Shown here one piece after another: positions 21,452 through 31,335 of a stretch of DNA of 64,000 nt. Under the pieces are notes generated by a model, which saw nothing but the letters and a program-made list of their open reading frames with translations, had not been told where the DNA came from and did no database searches. The DNA comes from Gautieria morchelliformis. Taxonomy: Eukaryota; Basidiomycota; Agaricomycetes; Gomphales; Gomphaceae. Both the position numbers and the translations under genes were made by a program. Numbering within the stretch: the stretch's first letter is position 1; every line of letters starts with the position of its first letter. The stretch is from contig WHVA01000176.1 of the NCBI GenBank assembly GCA_015179125.1, positions 1 through 64,000 on the forward strand, written 5' to 3'.

Positions 21452-21472
21452 CCCACGTGGGTATCCACCTAG
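21452..21472 (+). other. Helitron 3' terminus of unit F, shortened palindrome
   Basis: The hairpin is reduced to the perfect palindrome CCCACGTGGG (21452-21461) with no loop sequence, followed by TATCCAC and CTAG (21469-21472). Compared with the other units the inner stem and GAA loop are deleted. Confidence 0.75.
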
Positions 21473-21618
21473 TCTAAAAGTGAATCGAGCACGGTGGGCT
21501 GTGGGCGTTGTGCTTATGTCAGGTTTTAGGTCGGCCTTAGTCAGCTGGCCAATTGGACGCAAGCCCTAGGCCCCTGGCCAAGGCCAGACCATTGATGCTG
21601 CTGCGCAGCGTCCCAGGT

Positions 21619-21690
21619 CATGTGACTGGTTTGCGTTCATCATGACCATACGCGAGGGTGGTCCGTGCACGACCCTTCGCTCGGTATAAA
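21619..21690 (+). promoter_or_regulatory. Putative promoter of unit G: CATGTGACT + TATAAA
   Basis: CATGTGACT at 21619-21627 and TATAAA at 21685-21690. Confidence 0.45.
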
Positions 21691-21859
21691 GAGAGCGATG
21701 CTGCAGAACCATATTCCCCACTGGTGTCTTCCTGTGTTCTCGCTGTACTGGTGAGCTTACTATTGCTTTGGCTGGGCTCTGGGTATCTTTGTGTGTGTCT
21801 CTGGGTGTCTCTGGGCTTCTCTGCTAGCTGTGAATTGACACCAGCTGCTGCTTCAATGT

Positions 21860-22350
21860 CCTGTATCTTTTTTGATATTTTTTCGCAAATATATATCAAT
21901 AAACCTAACTTGCTAACCTTAATAATGGTCAACTTAAACATCCTGTACATTTTTTTGATATTTTTTCGCAAATAGACATCAATAAATCTAACTTGCTAAC
22001 CTTAATAACAGTCAACTTAAATATCCTGTACATTTCTTTGATATTTTTTCGCAAATAGACATCAATAACTTATTCTGCCTTTGCTAAAGTTAATAACAAC
22101 TTCTGTTTTAATGTAGTGTGTTTTTCTTTTGCCTTTTTTTTGAAAAATAAATATAGATATCAATGAATTGTCCTGACTTTGTTAAAATTAATACCAGCTT
22201 CAGCTTAAATGTACTGTACATTTTTTTGACATTTTTTCACAAGGTAGATATCAATAAATTATCCTGACTTTGCTAAAATTAATGACAACAGCTGCTTAAA
22301 TGTGGTTTCTTTTGCTATTTTATATATGTCACAAAATAGATATTGATATA
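21860..22350 (+). repeat. AT-rich modules of unit G
   Basis: Five or so tandem modules with T-runs, CGCAAATA and ATATCAATAA cores. Confidence 0.6.
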
Positions 22351-22361
22351 TGTCCCTGATA

Positions 22362-22704
22362 TGTGTGAGGACACGTTACATGTGGGACATGCTACCTGTG
22401 AGGACATGTTATGTGTGAGGAAACACTACCTGTGAGGACACGTTATGTGTGAGGATATGCTACCTGTGGGGACACGTTACATGTGGGACATCTTATGTGT
22501 GGGGGACATGCTACCTGTGGGGACACATTACATGTGAGGACACGTTACGTGTGGGGACACGCTACCTGTGAGGACACATTACATGTGGGGACACGCTACC
22601 CTTACATGTGGGATATGTTATGTGGGGGGACATGCCACCTGTGGGGACACAATACATGTGGGGACACGCTACTTGTGGGGACACGTTATGTGTGAGGACA
22701 TGCT
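22362..22704 (+). repeat. 18-bp minisatellite of unit G
   Basis: Degenerate copies of the GGGGACACGCTACCTGTG unit, several with one-base losses. Confidence 0.8.
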
Positions 22705-22707
22705 ATC

Positions 22708-23075
22708 CAACTGCACTTTGGGTCTTCCCCCATTTCTGATTTTGGTATTGTTTCTGGTTCTGTGAGAGTGTCACCAGAGGATCAGCTGGCATATCGATAA
22801 AACCACATTGTCAAAATTCTGGATCCCCAAGATCACTATTGGATCTATTTCACAATGCACAAGCTTTGAAACCTGTGGATTATGACAATAGGTGCAATCT
22901 TATAATCTCTGATGATTCTGCCAAGACCATTACCACTTTCATGTCCTGAGTCGCTGGGAGGGCCATCCCAGAGGTCGAGAGGGAGGTCTGCATGTTCGGC
23001 TGTTCTGTGGGTGCATACATGATTCATGATACTATATGAACAGGGATATATTTTGCATGATGCTTTTATTTACCC
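22708..23075 (+). repeat. 365-bp shared segment, copy in unit G
   Basis: Third copy of the segment in units C and D, slightly more diverged (for example TCTGCCAAGACC where the others have TCAGTCAAGACC). Confidence 0.5.
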
Positions 23076-23131
23076 CAATGCACTTGACCTTACTGATTCA
23101 CTTGACCTTACCGATGCATTTGACCTACACC

Positions 23132-23159
23132 CCCGCATGAAGTGTGGGTACCCACCTAG
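23132..23159 (+). other. Helitron 3' terminus of unit G
   Basis: Stem CCCGCAT / GTGTGGG (with G-T pairs) and GAA loop, then TACCCAC and CTAG (23156-23159). Confidence 0.75.
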
Positions 23160-23468
23160 TACTAAAGTTAAATGTGGGGTGATTATGAGTGTTTTACATA
23201 ATGCTGACTAAAACACTGAGTTTCAATAAGCTGCTGGCACAGGTCCCTGGTGGTCTCATATCTTTGCAGGCTTATCCCACAGGTCCCATCCAGGCATATC
23301 CTGGTGTGAACCAAGCCTACCCCTAGGATTCTTATATATTGGAAATAGTAGTTACATAATATTCCTATATTAGAAACAAGCTCTGTGGTGTTGTGGGTGC
23401 AGCTGATCAAGGATTGGTCATTAGTTTGTCAGTGGAGATGTGAGTGGCGCAGCCGTGAGCACCATGGT

Positions 23469-23541
23469 CATGTGACCAGTTCATGATGATCACGTCCATA
23501 TGCGAGCATGGTCCGTGCACGACACATGCGTGCAGTATAAA
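23469..23541 (+). promoter_or_regulatory. Putative promoter of unit H: CATGTGACC + TATAAA
   Basis: CATGTGACC at 23469-23477 and TATAAA at 23536-23541. Confidence 0.45.
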
Positions 23542-24125
23542 GTTCAGGAGCACCACACAACCTGTCCTGGCATTTTTCTCTCACTTACCTGGCTATCCTG
23601 GGGCTTTCTTATGCTGTTGCTTGCTGTCTCTGGCTGTCTCTGACTGGCTTTGTCTTGCTGTAGCTGGCTCTGACTCTGGCTGGCTTTCTCTTCCTGTGGT
23701 TTGCTGTCTCTTGGTTATCTCTATGTAGTCCATCTGACAGCTACTTTATTTGTAAAAAAAATTTCTTTTGTATTTTAACATATTATATATATTTTTGAAG
23801 AATTTTTCGAAAATATATATCAATAAATTTCCCTGACTTTGCTAAAGAAATATGTATGTGAATATATGTACTGTACATTTTTTTAGAAATTTTATTGAAA
23901 ATAGATATCAATAAGTTTCCTCAAAATTAATGACAACAGTTTTTCCTTGCAATGTGGTTTTTGTTTTTGTTTTTCAAACTAAGTATGTCAAAACATAGAT
24001 ATGAATAAATTTCTCTGACTTTGCTAAATATCAATGACCTTGCAAATATAAGTCTATTTCTGTATTATTCATTGTAAACCCTCTGACATTTATTTATTTT
24101 CTCTTGCCCCTACAATAAGTTCTCT

Positions 24126-24615
24126 TTGAGTGGGGATATGCTACACATGGGGGACATGTTACAAACAAGGGACTGCTATGCATGCTATAGGACATGCTAC
24201 ACCCACTATAGGGACATGCAATGCATGCTATAGGGCAACATGCTACAAACAAGGGACAAGCTACACACACTATACATCAACACGCTATATGTGGGGGACA
24301 TGCTATGCTTGGGGACATCTATGTGTGGGGACCTCTACACTATGTGTGGGGACACGCTATGCATGGGGACAGGTACACTATGTGTGGGAACATGCATGCT
24401 ATGTGTGGGGACACGCTATGCTTGGGGACATGCACACTATGCATGGGGACACACACAATATGCATGGGGATGGGGACACACACTATGCTTTAGGGACACA
24501 CTACATGTGGGGACATGCTACATGTGAGGCCATGCTATGTGTGAGGACACACTACACATGGGGACATGCTACACTCTGTGGACATGCTACACACAAGACA
24601 CTTGGGGGACACGGT
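24126..24615 (+). repeat. 18-bp minisatellite of unit H, left part
   Basis: Units of the CTATGCATGGGGACACGC type, as in A and E. They continue at 31341-31560 beyond the nested insertion. Confidence 0.8.
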
Positions 24616-24960
24616 TGTCATGACCCATCTATTTCCCATACCTCGCTCCCTCTACGTTCCCCCTCATCGCTCCCTCTGCATCTTTGCCTGAGTTCGCCCT
24701 ACTCTTCAACCACTGCTCCCCTATGTTCACTCCATTCGCTGTTTGCCCCATTTGCCAAATGGTTGTTCGCTGCTTGCATCATTCGCCAGCAGGCACGCCA
24801 TCAAATGCGATTGACATCCTTTACCCGGCAGGATGGTCCATCACTGGCCCCATCATCTTCCTAATGCAACCCCTTTAGGTGTTCATATGGCCAGAATGCA
24901 TTCACGGACATCCCACCTGTAGGTCGTGTGGGATTGACCCAGCAGACGAAGAGTCTGTGC
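24616..24960 (+). mobile_element. Solo LTR of about 1 kb, left part (interrupted)
   Basis: The segment starts TGTCATGACCC and continues at 30648-31335, ending CAATCTTGACA. The flanks carry the identical 5-bp duplication ACGGT (24611-24615 and 31336-31340). Together the parts make about 1.03 kb with TG...CA ends. A related copy lies inverted at 31831-32800, which supplies the uninterrupted sequence. No internal retrotransposon genes belong to it here. Confidence 0.75.
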
Positions 24961-25450
24961 TGTCAGGGGACACCCTGTTTTCCATTTCCAGTTCCAACAC
25001 CACACACAGTTCCGACTCCATTTCCGACTCCGGTTCTGGTTCCGATTCCATCTCCGCCTCCGCTTTCGGAAATGATTCCGCATCTGGGAGAACTTCCACC
25101 AGTTCTGTTCTCCTTGCCAGTTCCACTCCAATTTCCGACTTCCGCTCTTGGAACAGTGTCAGAAATCAAGCGACTCAGGTAATAGGTGGCATCAAGGGTC
25201 AATCAAAGGTCAGGGAGGTCAGGGGGATGCAGGGTTGATGGCGGGTGCCAAGTGTTGTCCCTGGCTGCGCAGCATAGTATAATACAGGCTCACTGACATT
25301 GGGGGTCCTTAGACTTTTCTCTTTGGATTTCCCCTTGTCAGGTGAGAATCCCCTCTGTTGTATACTCTGTTCATTTATACATACTTTGGGTTTCCCCTTG
25401 TCAGTTGTGTGGTAGTGTGATCTCCACAACAAGCCAGGGTTGCCCTTACA
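24961..25450 (+). repeat. 5' LTR of the chromovirus
   Basis: 490 bp, TGTCAGGGGACACC to CCCTTACA. Contains a TTCCGACTCC-type repeat region and a TATA-like TAGTATAATACAGG near 25273. It matches 30158-30647. Confidence 0.85.
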
Positions 25451-25558
25451 GCAGAAAAGTCTCTCCCCTAGAGGACCGGCGGTCGTACTGCGCGTTGCAT
25501 TCTAGGTGCGTTCGGAATCGGAGACAGTGACTTGGAGATCGCAACCTCTTCCGCACAC

Positions 25559-26767
25559 ATGGCATATGACAGCCCCTCTTCTTACTTCGAGCTCCCAACC
25601 CCGGAAATCCCGTCCCATATTTCTCCTTCTTACATGGATCCGGACGATCGTCTTCGGAATATGGAGGAGGAATTGACGCGGAACCGGATGAAGACTGATG
25701 CAATTGAAACAGCCTTACAAGCGATTTTGGCTAAGTTAGATATTCCACAAAGTGGTGGAAATGCCATGCTGGATGAGCCAGATTTCGGAAAAGCAGAAGT
25801 GGCGGAAGAGAGGATGCCCGTGAAGTTGGCAAAGGTCAAAACCGCAACTCCGGCGGACTTTGACGGAGATCGGGAGACGGGATGTGCATTCTTCAACACA
25901 TGCAGCATCTACTTTGCAATTGTCGGAGACCTATTTCCGAACGACCAGGCTCAGATTCACTGGGAATTGTCCTTTTTCAAGTTGGACCGCGCAGCCCGTT
26001 TTGCAAACAAGGTGATCCGACCTGAAGCAAAGGGCAAGGGGAACTACTTCCGGGACTGGGACGCCTTCGAGAAAACATTTTCCGACCAGTTCTGCCCGAA
26101 AAATGAGCAGCTCACAGCCCTTACGAAGCTCGAGGGGACCAGCTGGTACCAGGCCAAGGATCCTGTCGATGACTACATTGACCGCTTCCAGGAGCTCATC
26201 GACCTTGCGGAGTATGACGATGACAAGACAATCGTCATCAAATTCCGACGAGGGCTTGATCTGACACTCCAGAACCAAGTTGCGCTGCTTGGGGATGGAG
26301 CTCCGGATTTCGATGACCTGGAAGGGTGGTACCAAGCTGTGCGGAGGGTGTCCCAAAACAGGGAAGCAAACAAGGCCTTTGTGGAGACAAACCGGAACAT
26401 GACACGCAGTTCCGCTCATCCTACTCCACCCGTGCCAAAACCCAGAAGTGCATTCATTCCCACACGGAAAATATTTCCGATGGTTGTTCCGCCTGCTCCT
26501 ATTAGGAACCCTAGCCCCCCTCCCTTGAAGAGTGGCCCTGCCCCGATGGATGTTGACTGCATGCATGGAAAAGGCAACAGAATCATCACCTGCTTCCGAT
26601 GTGGACAACTAGGCCACTATGCCCGCGAGTGCCCCCAAGCCTTTGACATCTGGCTTATGACCACAGAGGAGAAACTCGAGCTCCTTCCAGAGTGCCCACT
26701 GTGGAAGAAATCTCCGAAAAAGCGGAACATGGTGCATCGGAAGTGGAAGATGCGTCGGATTTTGTGA
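25559..26767 (+). CDS. Gag polyprotein of the chromovirus
   Basis: The 402-residue frame starts from the ATG at 25559, the first ATG after the 5' LTR in this frame. A coiled-coil-like stretch (residues about 40-65) is followed by the retrotransposon Gag region (with FFNTCSIYF and FEKTFSDQF) and a C-terminal CCHC zinc knuckle CFRCGQLGHYAREC. Gag packages the element RNA in cytoplasmic particles. This is the only intact frame of the element; pol starts in another frame immediately downstream. Confidence 0.8.
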   Translation: MAYDSPSSYFELPTPEIPSHISPSYMDPDDRLRNMEEELTRNRMKTDAIETALQAILAKLDIPQSGGNAMLDEPDFGKAEVAEERMPVKLAKVKTATPADFDGDRETGCAFFNTCSIYFAIVGDLFPNDQAQIHWELSFFKLDRAARFANKVIRPEAKGKGNYFRDWDAFEKTFSDQFCPKNEQLTALTKLEGTSWYQAKDPVDDYIDRFQELIDLAEYDDDKTIVIKFRRGLDLTLQNQVALLGDGAPDFDDLEGWYQAVRRVSQNREANKAFVETNRNMTRSSAHPTPPVPKPRSAFIPTRKIFPMVVPPAPIRNPSPPPLKSGPAPMDVDCMHGKGNRIITCFRCGQLGHYARECPQAFDIWLMTTEEKLELLPECPLWKKSPKKRNMVHRKWKMRRIL

Positions 26768-26777
26768 CGCGCAGCGG

Positions 26778-29700
26778 GTGGGATGTGTGCCCCTGCTGCC
26801 TGTACATAACCGGTTTTCCTGTCTTGAAGTAGAGAATGAGAAGCCCCCACTCCCCTCACTTTGTACAGACCCACCGGATAAAGTCACACAAAAACCAAAT
26901 CCGACACCCCGTCCATCCCGCATCTGCCCTTGGGAGAGACGCCTCCCGAAGTGCTATGTTGTTGCTGCCACCCCTGGCCCCAAGTCACTAGTCATTAAGG
27001 TGGAGATCCAGAGGACAGATATGGTGGAAGTCAAATCCGGACCCACCCTTGTCGATCGCAGGGCCACTGGTCAGCTTATAGACCAGGACTATGTGGAACG
27101 GAACTGACTGACCACGCGGAAGTTGCAACGTGCAATCCCAGTGTTCAATGTGGATGGGAGACGAGTGGAAGGCTTCATTCTGCACCAACCGAGGACTCTT
27201 TGAGCCACAGGTCATGTTCTTTGGCCTCACCAACAGTCCTGCCACATTCCAGACGATGATGAATGACATCTTCTGTGACATGATAGCAGAAGGGGTTGTC
27301 TGCATCTACCTCGATGACATCCTCGTCTTCACAAAAACAATGTCAGAACATCGGGAGGTTATTGGGTGCATTTATGCTCCTGCACCAAAGTCAAGCCAAA
27401 TAGATTCCACCATTCGTATTTCCTTCCAATTTCTTGTCAGATTGTTCTACTATGATCACATTATTTTTCAGAATTTTTCCGAAATTTTCTATCAAAGATT
27501 TGTATTTGTATCTCGACTTGTTTTTCTTCTTTTCACCACCAGCACCCTTACGTAATCATTTCGACGCGCGCGCGCTGCCATGGGCGCTAAAGGGCCGGGT
27601 GGTAGTATATGCACAGAGAGACAGATTCCCCCCTCTCTCAGTGACAACTAAATTCACTGAGAGAGGCAAGTAAATTAGTCTTGTTTTCCTTCGATTTATT
27701 GACCTAGAAATCCTGTAGTGAATTAATTTCTAGGTAGTGTATAATATTATAGTGACAACTAAATTCACTGAGAGAGTGAATTAATTTCTAGTCTATTCTT
27801 TTGAGCAACAAGTCCAAACCTACTGCCTATAATTCCTGTCCTCTACAGAGCTCGTGTGGAGAGTGCTGGAACGGCTCCGGGAGTACAACCTGTGTCTCAA
27901 GCCGGAAAAGTGCAAATTTGAGCAGACGCAGATAGAGTATCTTGGGGTGGTTGTGTCGGAAGGAAACGTGGAAATGGACCCGGTCAAACTTTCCGGTGTA
28001 TTGGATTGGCCTGTGCCACGGAATAAGAAGGAGGTCCAGTCCTTCATTGGGTTTGTCAATTTCTACTGGCGGTTCATCAAGGACTTCTCCTGCCGCCCAT
28101 GCCCTCTTCAACCTCACCAAGAAGGAGGTTGGATGGCGGTGGGGAGAGCCGGAACAAGCCTCCTTTGACAATCCCAAGGAGCTGATCACTTCTGCCCCGG
28201 TCCTGATCTTTCCGACGACTCTTGCCCTTATCGAGTCGAGGTGGATTCTTCCGCCACAGCTACCGGATCAGTCTTGTCACAACAGTCATTGGAAGATGGT
28301 GGGGGGTGGCATCCGATTGCCTTCTTCTCTAAAAGCCTTAGTTGGGTCGAGCGGAACTATGAGATCCACGACAAGGAGATGCTGGCAATCATCCAAGCGC
28401 TGGAGGAGTGGCAACACTTCCTTGAGGGTGCTCTATGCCCGTTTGAGATCTGACAGACCACAAGAACCTCGAGTACTTCCGCATGTCTAAGAATTTGAAC
28501 CGACGACAACCACAGTGGTCCCTACACCTGTCCCGGTTCGACTTCATGCTCCACCACCACCCCGGCCGCACCATGGGCAAGCCACACCCTCGAAGGAGTG
28601 ATGGAAGTTGGGGCGGAAGCAGAAATGCTCCGGGACATCCGGAGGCAGTACCGGAATGGAGAGAAGGAGTAGTCGGTGGTGAAGGCGGTGGAGGAACTTT
28701 GGAAAGGGCACTCACGGTCTGTACGGGCAGCGGAATGGTCCGAACGTGATGGGCTGCTCCACTTCAGAGGCAAGGTCTATGTTCCAGGTGGGGTGGACCT
28801 CCGCCGCCGCATTGTGTCCCAGCACCATGACACATGGGTCGCTGGGCATGCTGGCAGGTGGAAGATGCTGGAGTTAGTGACTCGGAACTACTGGTGGCCT
28901 CAGATGTCCCACTACATTGGACAGTACATGAAGACATGTGACCTTTGTCTCCGAACCAAAGCACAATGACATCCGCCTGTTGGAGAACTAGTTCCACTCC
29001 CGATTCCAGAATCCCGCTGGGACACCATCAGTGTCGACTTCATCATTGAACTCCCAGAGTCTCATGGCTACGATGCGATCATGAACATTGTGGACTTGGT
29101 AAGCAAGGTGTCCCACTTCATTCCGACGCACATGACTATCACAGCCCTTGGAGCAGCCTGCCTGTTCCTTGCGCATGTCTGGAAGTTGCATGGGCTCCTG
29201 AAGCAAGTCATTTCTGACTGAGGTCCGCAGTTTGTCGTGGAACTGACTCGGGAGCTCTGCCGCCTGCTCAGCATAAAGCTGGCTACCACCACAGCGTACC
29301 ATCCACAGGGTGACGGACAGACAACGGAACAGGTCAATCAGGAGTTGGAGCAATATCTCCGCCTCCTTGTCAATGAGAGTCAGGATGACTGGGATGAGTT
29401 ACTTCCACTGGCGGAATTCCAATACAACAACCACGTACATTCCACCACACAACAGACTCCCTTCATGCTTGACTCCGGACAACACCCACAGATGGGCTTC
29501 AAGCCACATCAGGCAGAGTCCCGACTCGAGACAGTCAATGAGTTCCGAGACAGCATGGACTCCACCCTTTCGGAAGCCAAGTTGGCCCTTGCGAAGGCCA
29601 AGGATGACATGGCAAGGTACTACAACCAACGCCAGGTTCCCACCCGGAGTACCAAGTTGGAGACAAGGTGTATCTAGATGCAAGTGACATCCACACCACA

Positions 29701-30157
29701 CGCCCTTCGCAGAAGCTTGCCCACCGCTACCGTGGGCCCTTCACAGTGATGTGGAGGGTTGGACGGAATGCATACCGCCTCCGACTTCCGATGTCCATGT
29801 CCCGCCTCCACCCCGTCTTCAACATGGTGAAGTTACTCCCTATGCTTGAGGACCCAATTCCAGGTCGGAAGGCTCATCCGCCACCTCCACTGGAAATTGT
29901 AGATGGGGAAGAGCACTATGTGGTAGAACGGATCCTGGACAGCCGGTTTGTGCGAGGACGACTCCAATTCCTTGTGAAATGGGAAGAGTATGGGTATGAG
30001 GAGAATTTGTGGGTCCTGGAGCAAGATGTCTCTGCTCCGGACAAACTCCGCAAGTTCTATAGGACACACCCTGGGGCCCCTCGCCGAATCCGCTCACTGG
30101 CATTTCAATCCCTCATGTCCCATGCTTTGAGGACGCAGCACGCTAGAGGGGGGGTGA
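26778..30157 (+). pseudogene. Broken pol of the chromovirus (PR-RT-RH-IN-chromodomain)
   Basis: The pieces lie in order but in several frames. Protease is at 26778-27107, where the expected D-S/T-G-A active site reads DRRATG, followed by a TGA. An internal deletion then joins the protease region to mid-RT near 27160. RT with the YLDD box (IYLDDILVFTK, about 27304-27337) is interrupted by a solo LTR and resumes at 27853 (LKPEKCKFEQ). RNase H is at 28020-28450, the integrase zinc-binding HHCC region at 28796-28969, and the integrase core around 29000-29660 contains a TGA at about 29219. The chromodomain (VERILDSRFVRGRLQFLVKW) is at about 29923-30060. It cannot encode a working polymerase. Confidence 0.8.
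27360..27847 (+). mobile_element. Solo LTR (488 bp) inside the chromovirus RT
   Basis: The sequence from TATTGGGTGCATTTATGC to GTCCTCTACA matches, in opposite orientation, 57657-58153. The flanks are GAGGT (27355-27359) and GAGCT (27848-27852), a 5-bp duplication with one change. The second copy has clean TGTTG...CAACA ends and a perfect duplication, which identifies this as a solo LTR. Removing it with one duplication restores the RT frame through the conserved HRE-VWRVLERL junction. Confidence 0.8.
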
Positions 30158-30647
30158 TGTCAGGGGACACCCTGTTTTCCATTTCCAGTTCTGACACCAC
30201 ACACAGTTCCGACTCCATTTCCGACTCCGGTTCTGGTTCCGATTCCATCTCCGCCTCCGCTTTCGGAAATGATTCCGCTTCTGGGAGAACTTCCACCAGT
30301 TCTGTTCTCCTTGCCAGTTCCACTCCAATTTCTGACTTCCGCTCTCGGAACAGTGTCGGAAATCAAGCGACTCAGGTAATAGGTGGCATCAAGGGTCAAT
30401 CAAAGGTCAGGGAGGTCAGGGGGATGCAGGGTTGATGGCGGGTGCCAAGTGTTGTCCCTGGCTGCGTAGCATAGTATAATACGGGCTCGTTGACATTGGG
30501 GGTCCTTAGACCTTTCTCTTTGGATTTCCCCTTGTCAGGTGAGAATCCCCTCTGTTGTATACTCTGTTCATTTATACATACTTTGGATTTCCCCTTGTCA
30601 GTTGTGTGGTAGTGTGATCTCCACAACCAGCCAGGGTTTCCCTTACA
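30158..30647 (+). repeat. 3' LTR of the chromovirus
   Basis: 490 bp, preceded by the polypurine tract AGAGGGGGGGTGA. The chromodomain frame has no stop of its own and runs into this LTR until 30435. Confidence 0.85.
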
Positions 30648-31335
30648 CGTGCAGGGTGGTGTATATGCAGGTCCCAAGACGTGGTTTCGTACATAAGTGC
30701 CTTCACCCTGTTTTCCCTCCGTCGTTTCATGTTAGCACTCCTCTCCCACTCTATTGTATGATTGTTTCATCTATTTGTATCCTGACTGCGCACCCCTATC
30801 CAACCCTGACTCATGATGGCCTCTTTCCTATTCGCCGATACCTTACGAGCATTCGATATAAGTAGTTTACATTCACATGTATATTCCCCAGTTCAACTAT
30901 CATAGGTCCATCTTGTGCAAACTTGACCTCACTGTGATCATCGTCTTGAACCCTCACCTGTAGATTCCTATCTTCGACCAGAGGAGGACTTGAGCACCAC
31001 TGGTGAGTTTTCGTACTTCACCTTCGTTACTTTAGCCTTCGAACCATTTTCTGTGCTGTCGGCGAAGGACTCTGAAGGAGCACCTTCACCAGCGAAAGGA
31101 TTGTCGATACTTAGACACCCTTTCCGTGACACCTTCCATGTTACATAGTCAAGTGCCACGGGCTATTTCGCTTCGACTGTAGATAGGGCGAGCCCCGATC
31201 AGGCAGCCCTCTTATCTTCTGAACATTTATTGGTTCACCCTATTCGCCGAACGGCATACTTATTCACACAAGTTATTCGGGCATTGGCTGTGTTCACTAA
31301 TACACGATATTAACGCCTAAAAACCAATCTTGACA
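30648..31335 (+). mobile_element. Solo LTR of about 1 kb, right part
   Basis: Continuation of 24616-24960 after the chromovirus, ending CAATCTTGACA, with the TSD ACGGT at 31336-31340. No gene is seen in this stretch. Confidence 0.7.

Larger units (their letters stand above)
14772..21472 (+). mobile_element. Helitron unit F with broken Rep-helicase gene (copy of unit B)
   Basis: A 6.7-kb Helitron is nearly identical to unit B, including all three frameshifts in the Rep-helicase gene. Differences are confined mostly to run lengths in the T-rich leader (14995-16266, no gene) and to the 3' tail. There the TTAGACTTACTGATGTG motif is amplified to five copies (21337-21420) and the terminal hairpin differs. 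Confidence 0.85.
21473..23159 (+). mobile_element. Helitron-like unit G (non-autonomous)
   Basis: A 1.7-kb unit starts TCTAAAAGTGAATCG after the CTAG of unit F. It has the C/D layout: promoter block, AT-rich modules (21860-22350), minisatellite (22362-22704), 365-bp shared segment, terminal hairpin. No gene is present. Confidence 0.75.
24961..30647 (+). mobile_element. Ty3/gypsy chromovirus-type retrotransposon (defective)
   Basis: A full-length but decayed element has two 490-bp LTRs, gag, a fragmented pol and a C-terminal chromodomain. It is inserted in the solo LTR above. The target duplication is TGTGC on the left and CGTGC on the right (one substitution). The inverted relative at 31831-32800 reads GTCTGTGCAGTG at the empty site, which supports this. 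The LTRs differ at roughly 14 positions, mostly transitions, so it is older than the copia elements further right. The order of domains (integrase after RNase H) is that of Ty3/gypsy. Confidence 0.88.

Noticed and set aside
27360-27847. Introner (mobile intron), because the same sequence interrupts two unrelated genes and has GT-AG borders here
   Set aside because: The second copy (57657-58153) has TG...CA ends and a perfect 5-bp target duplication but no AG at its 3' border. A solo LTR explains both copies; splicing at this site is kept only as a possibility.
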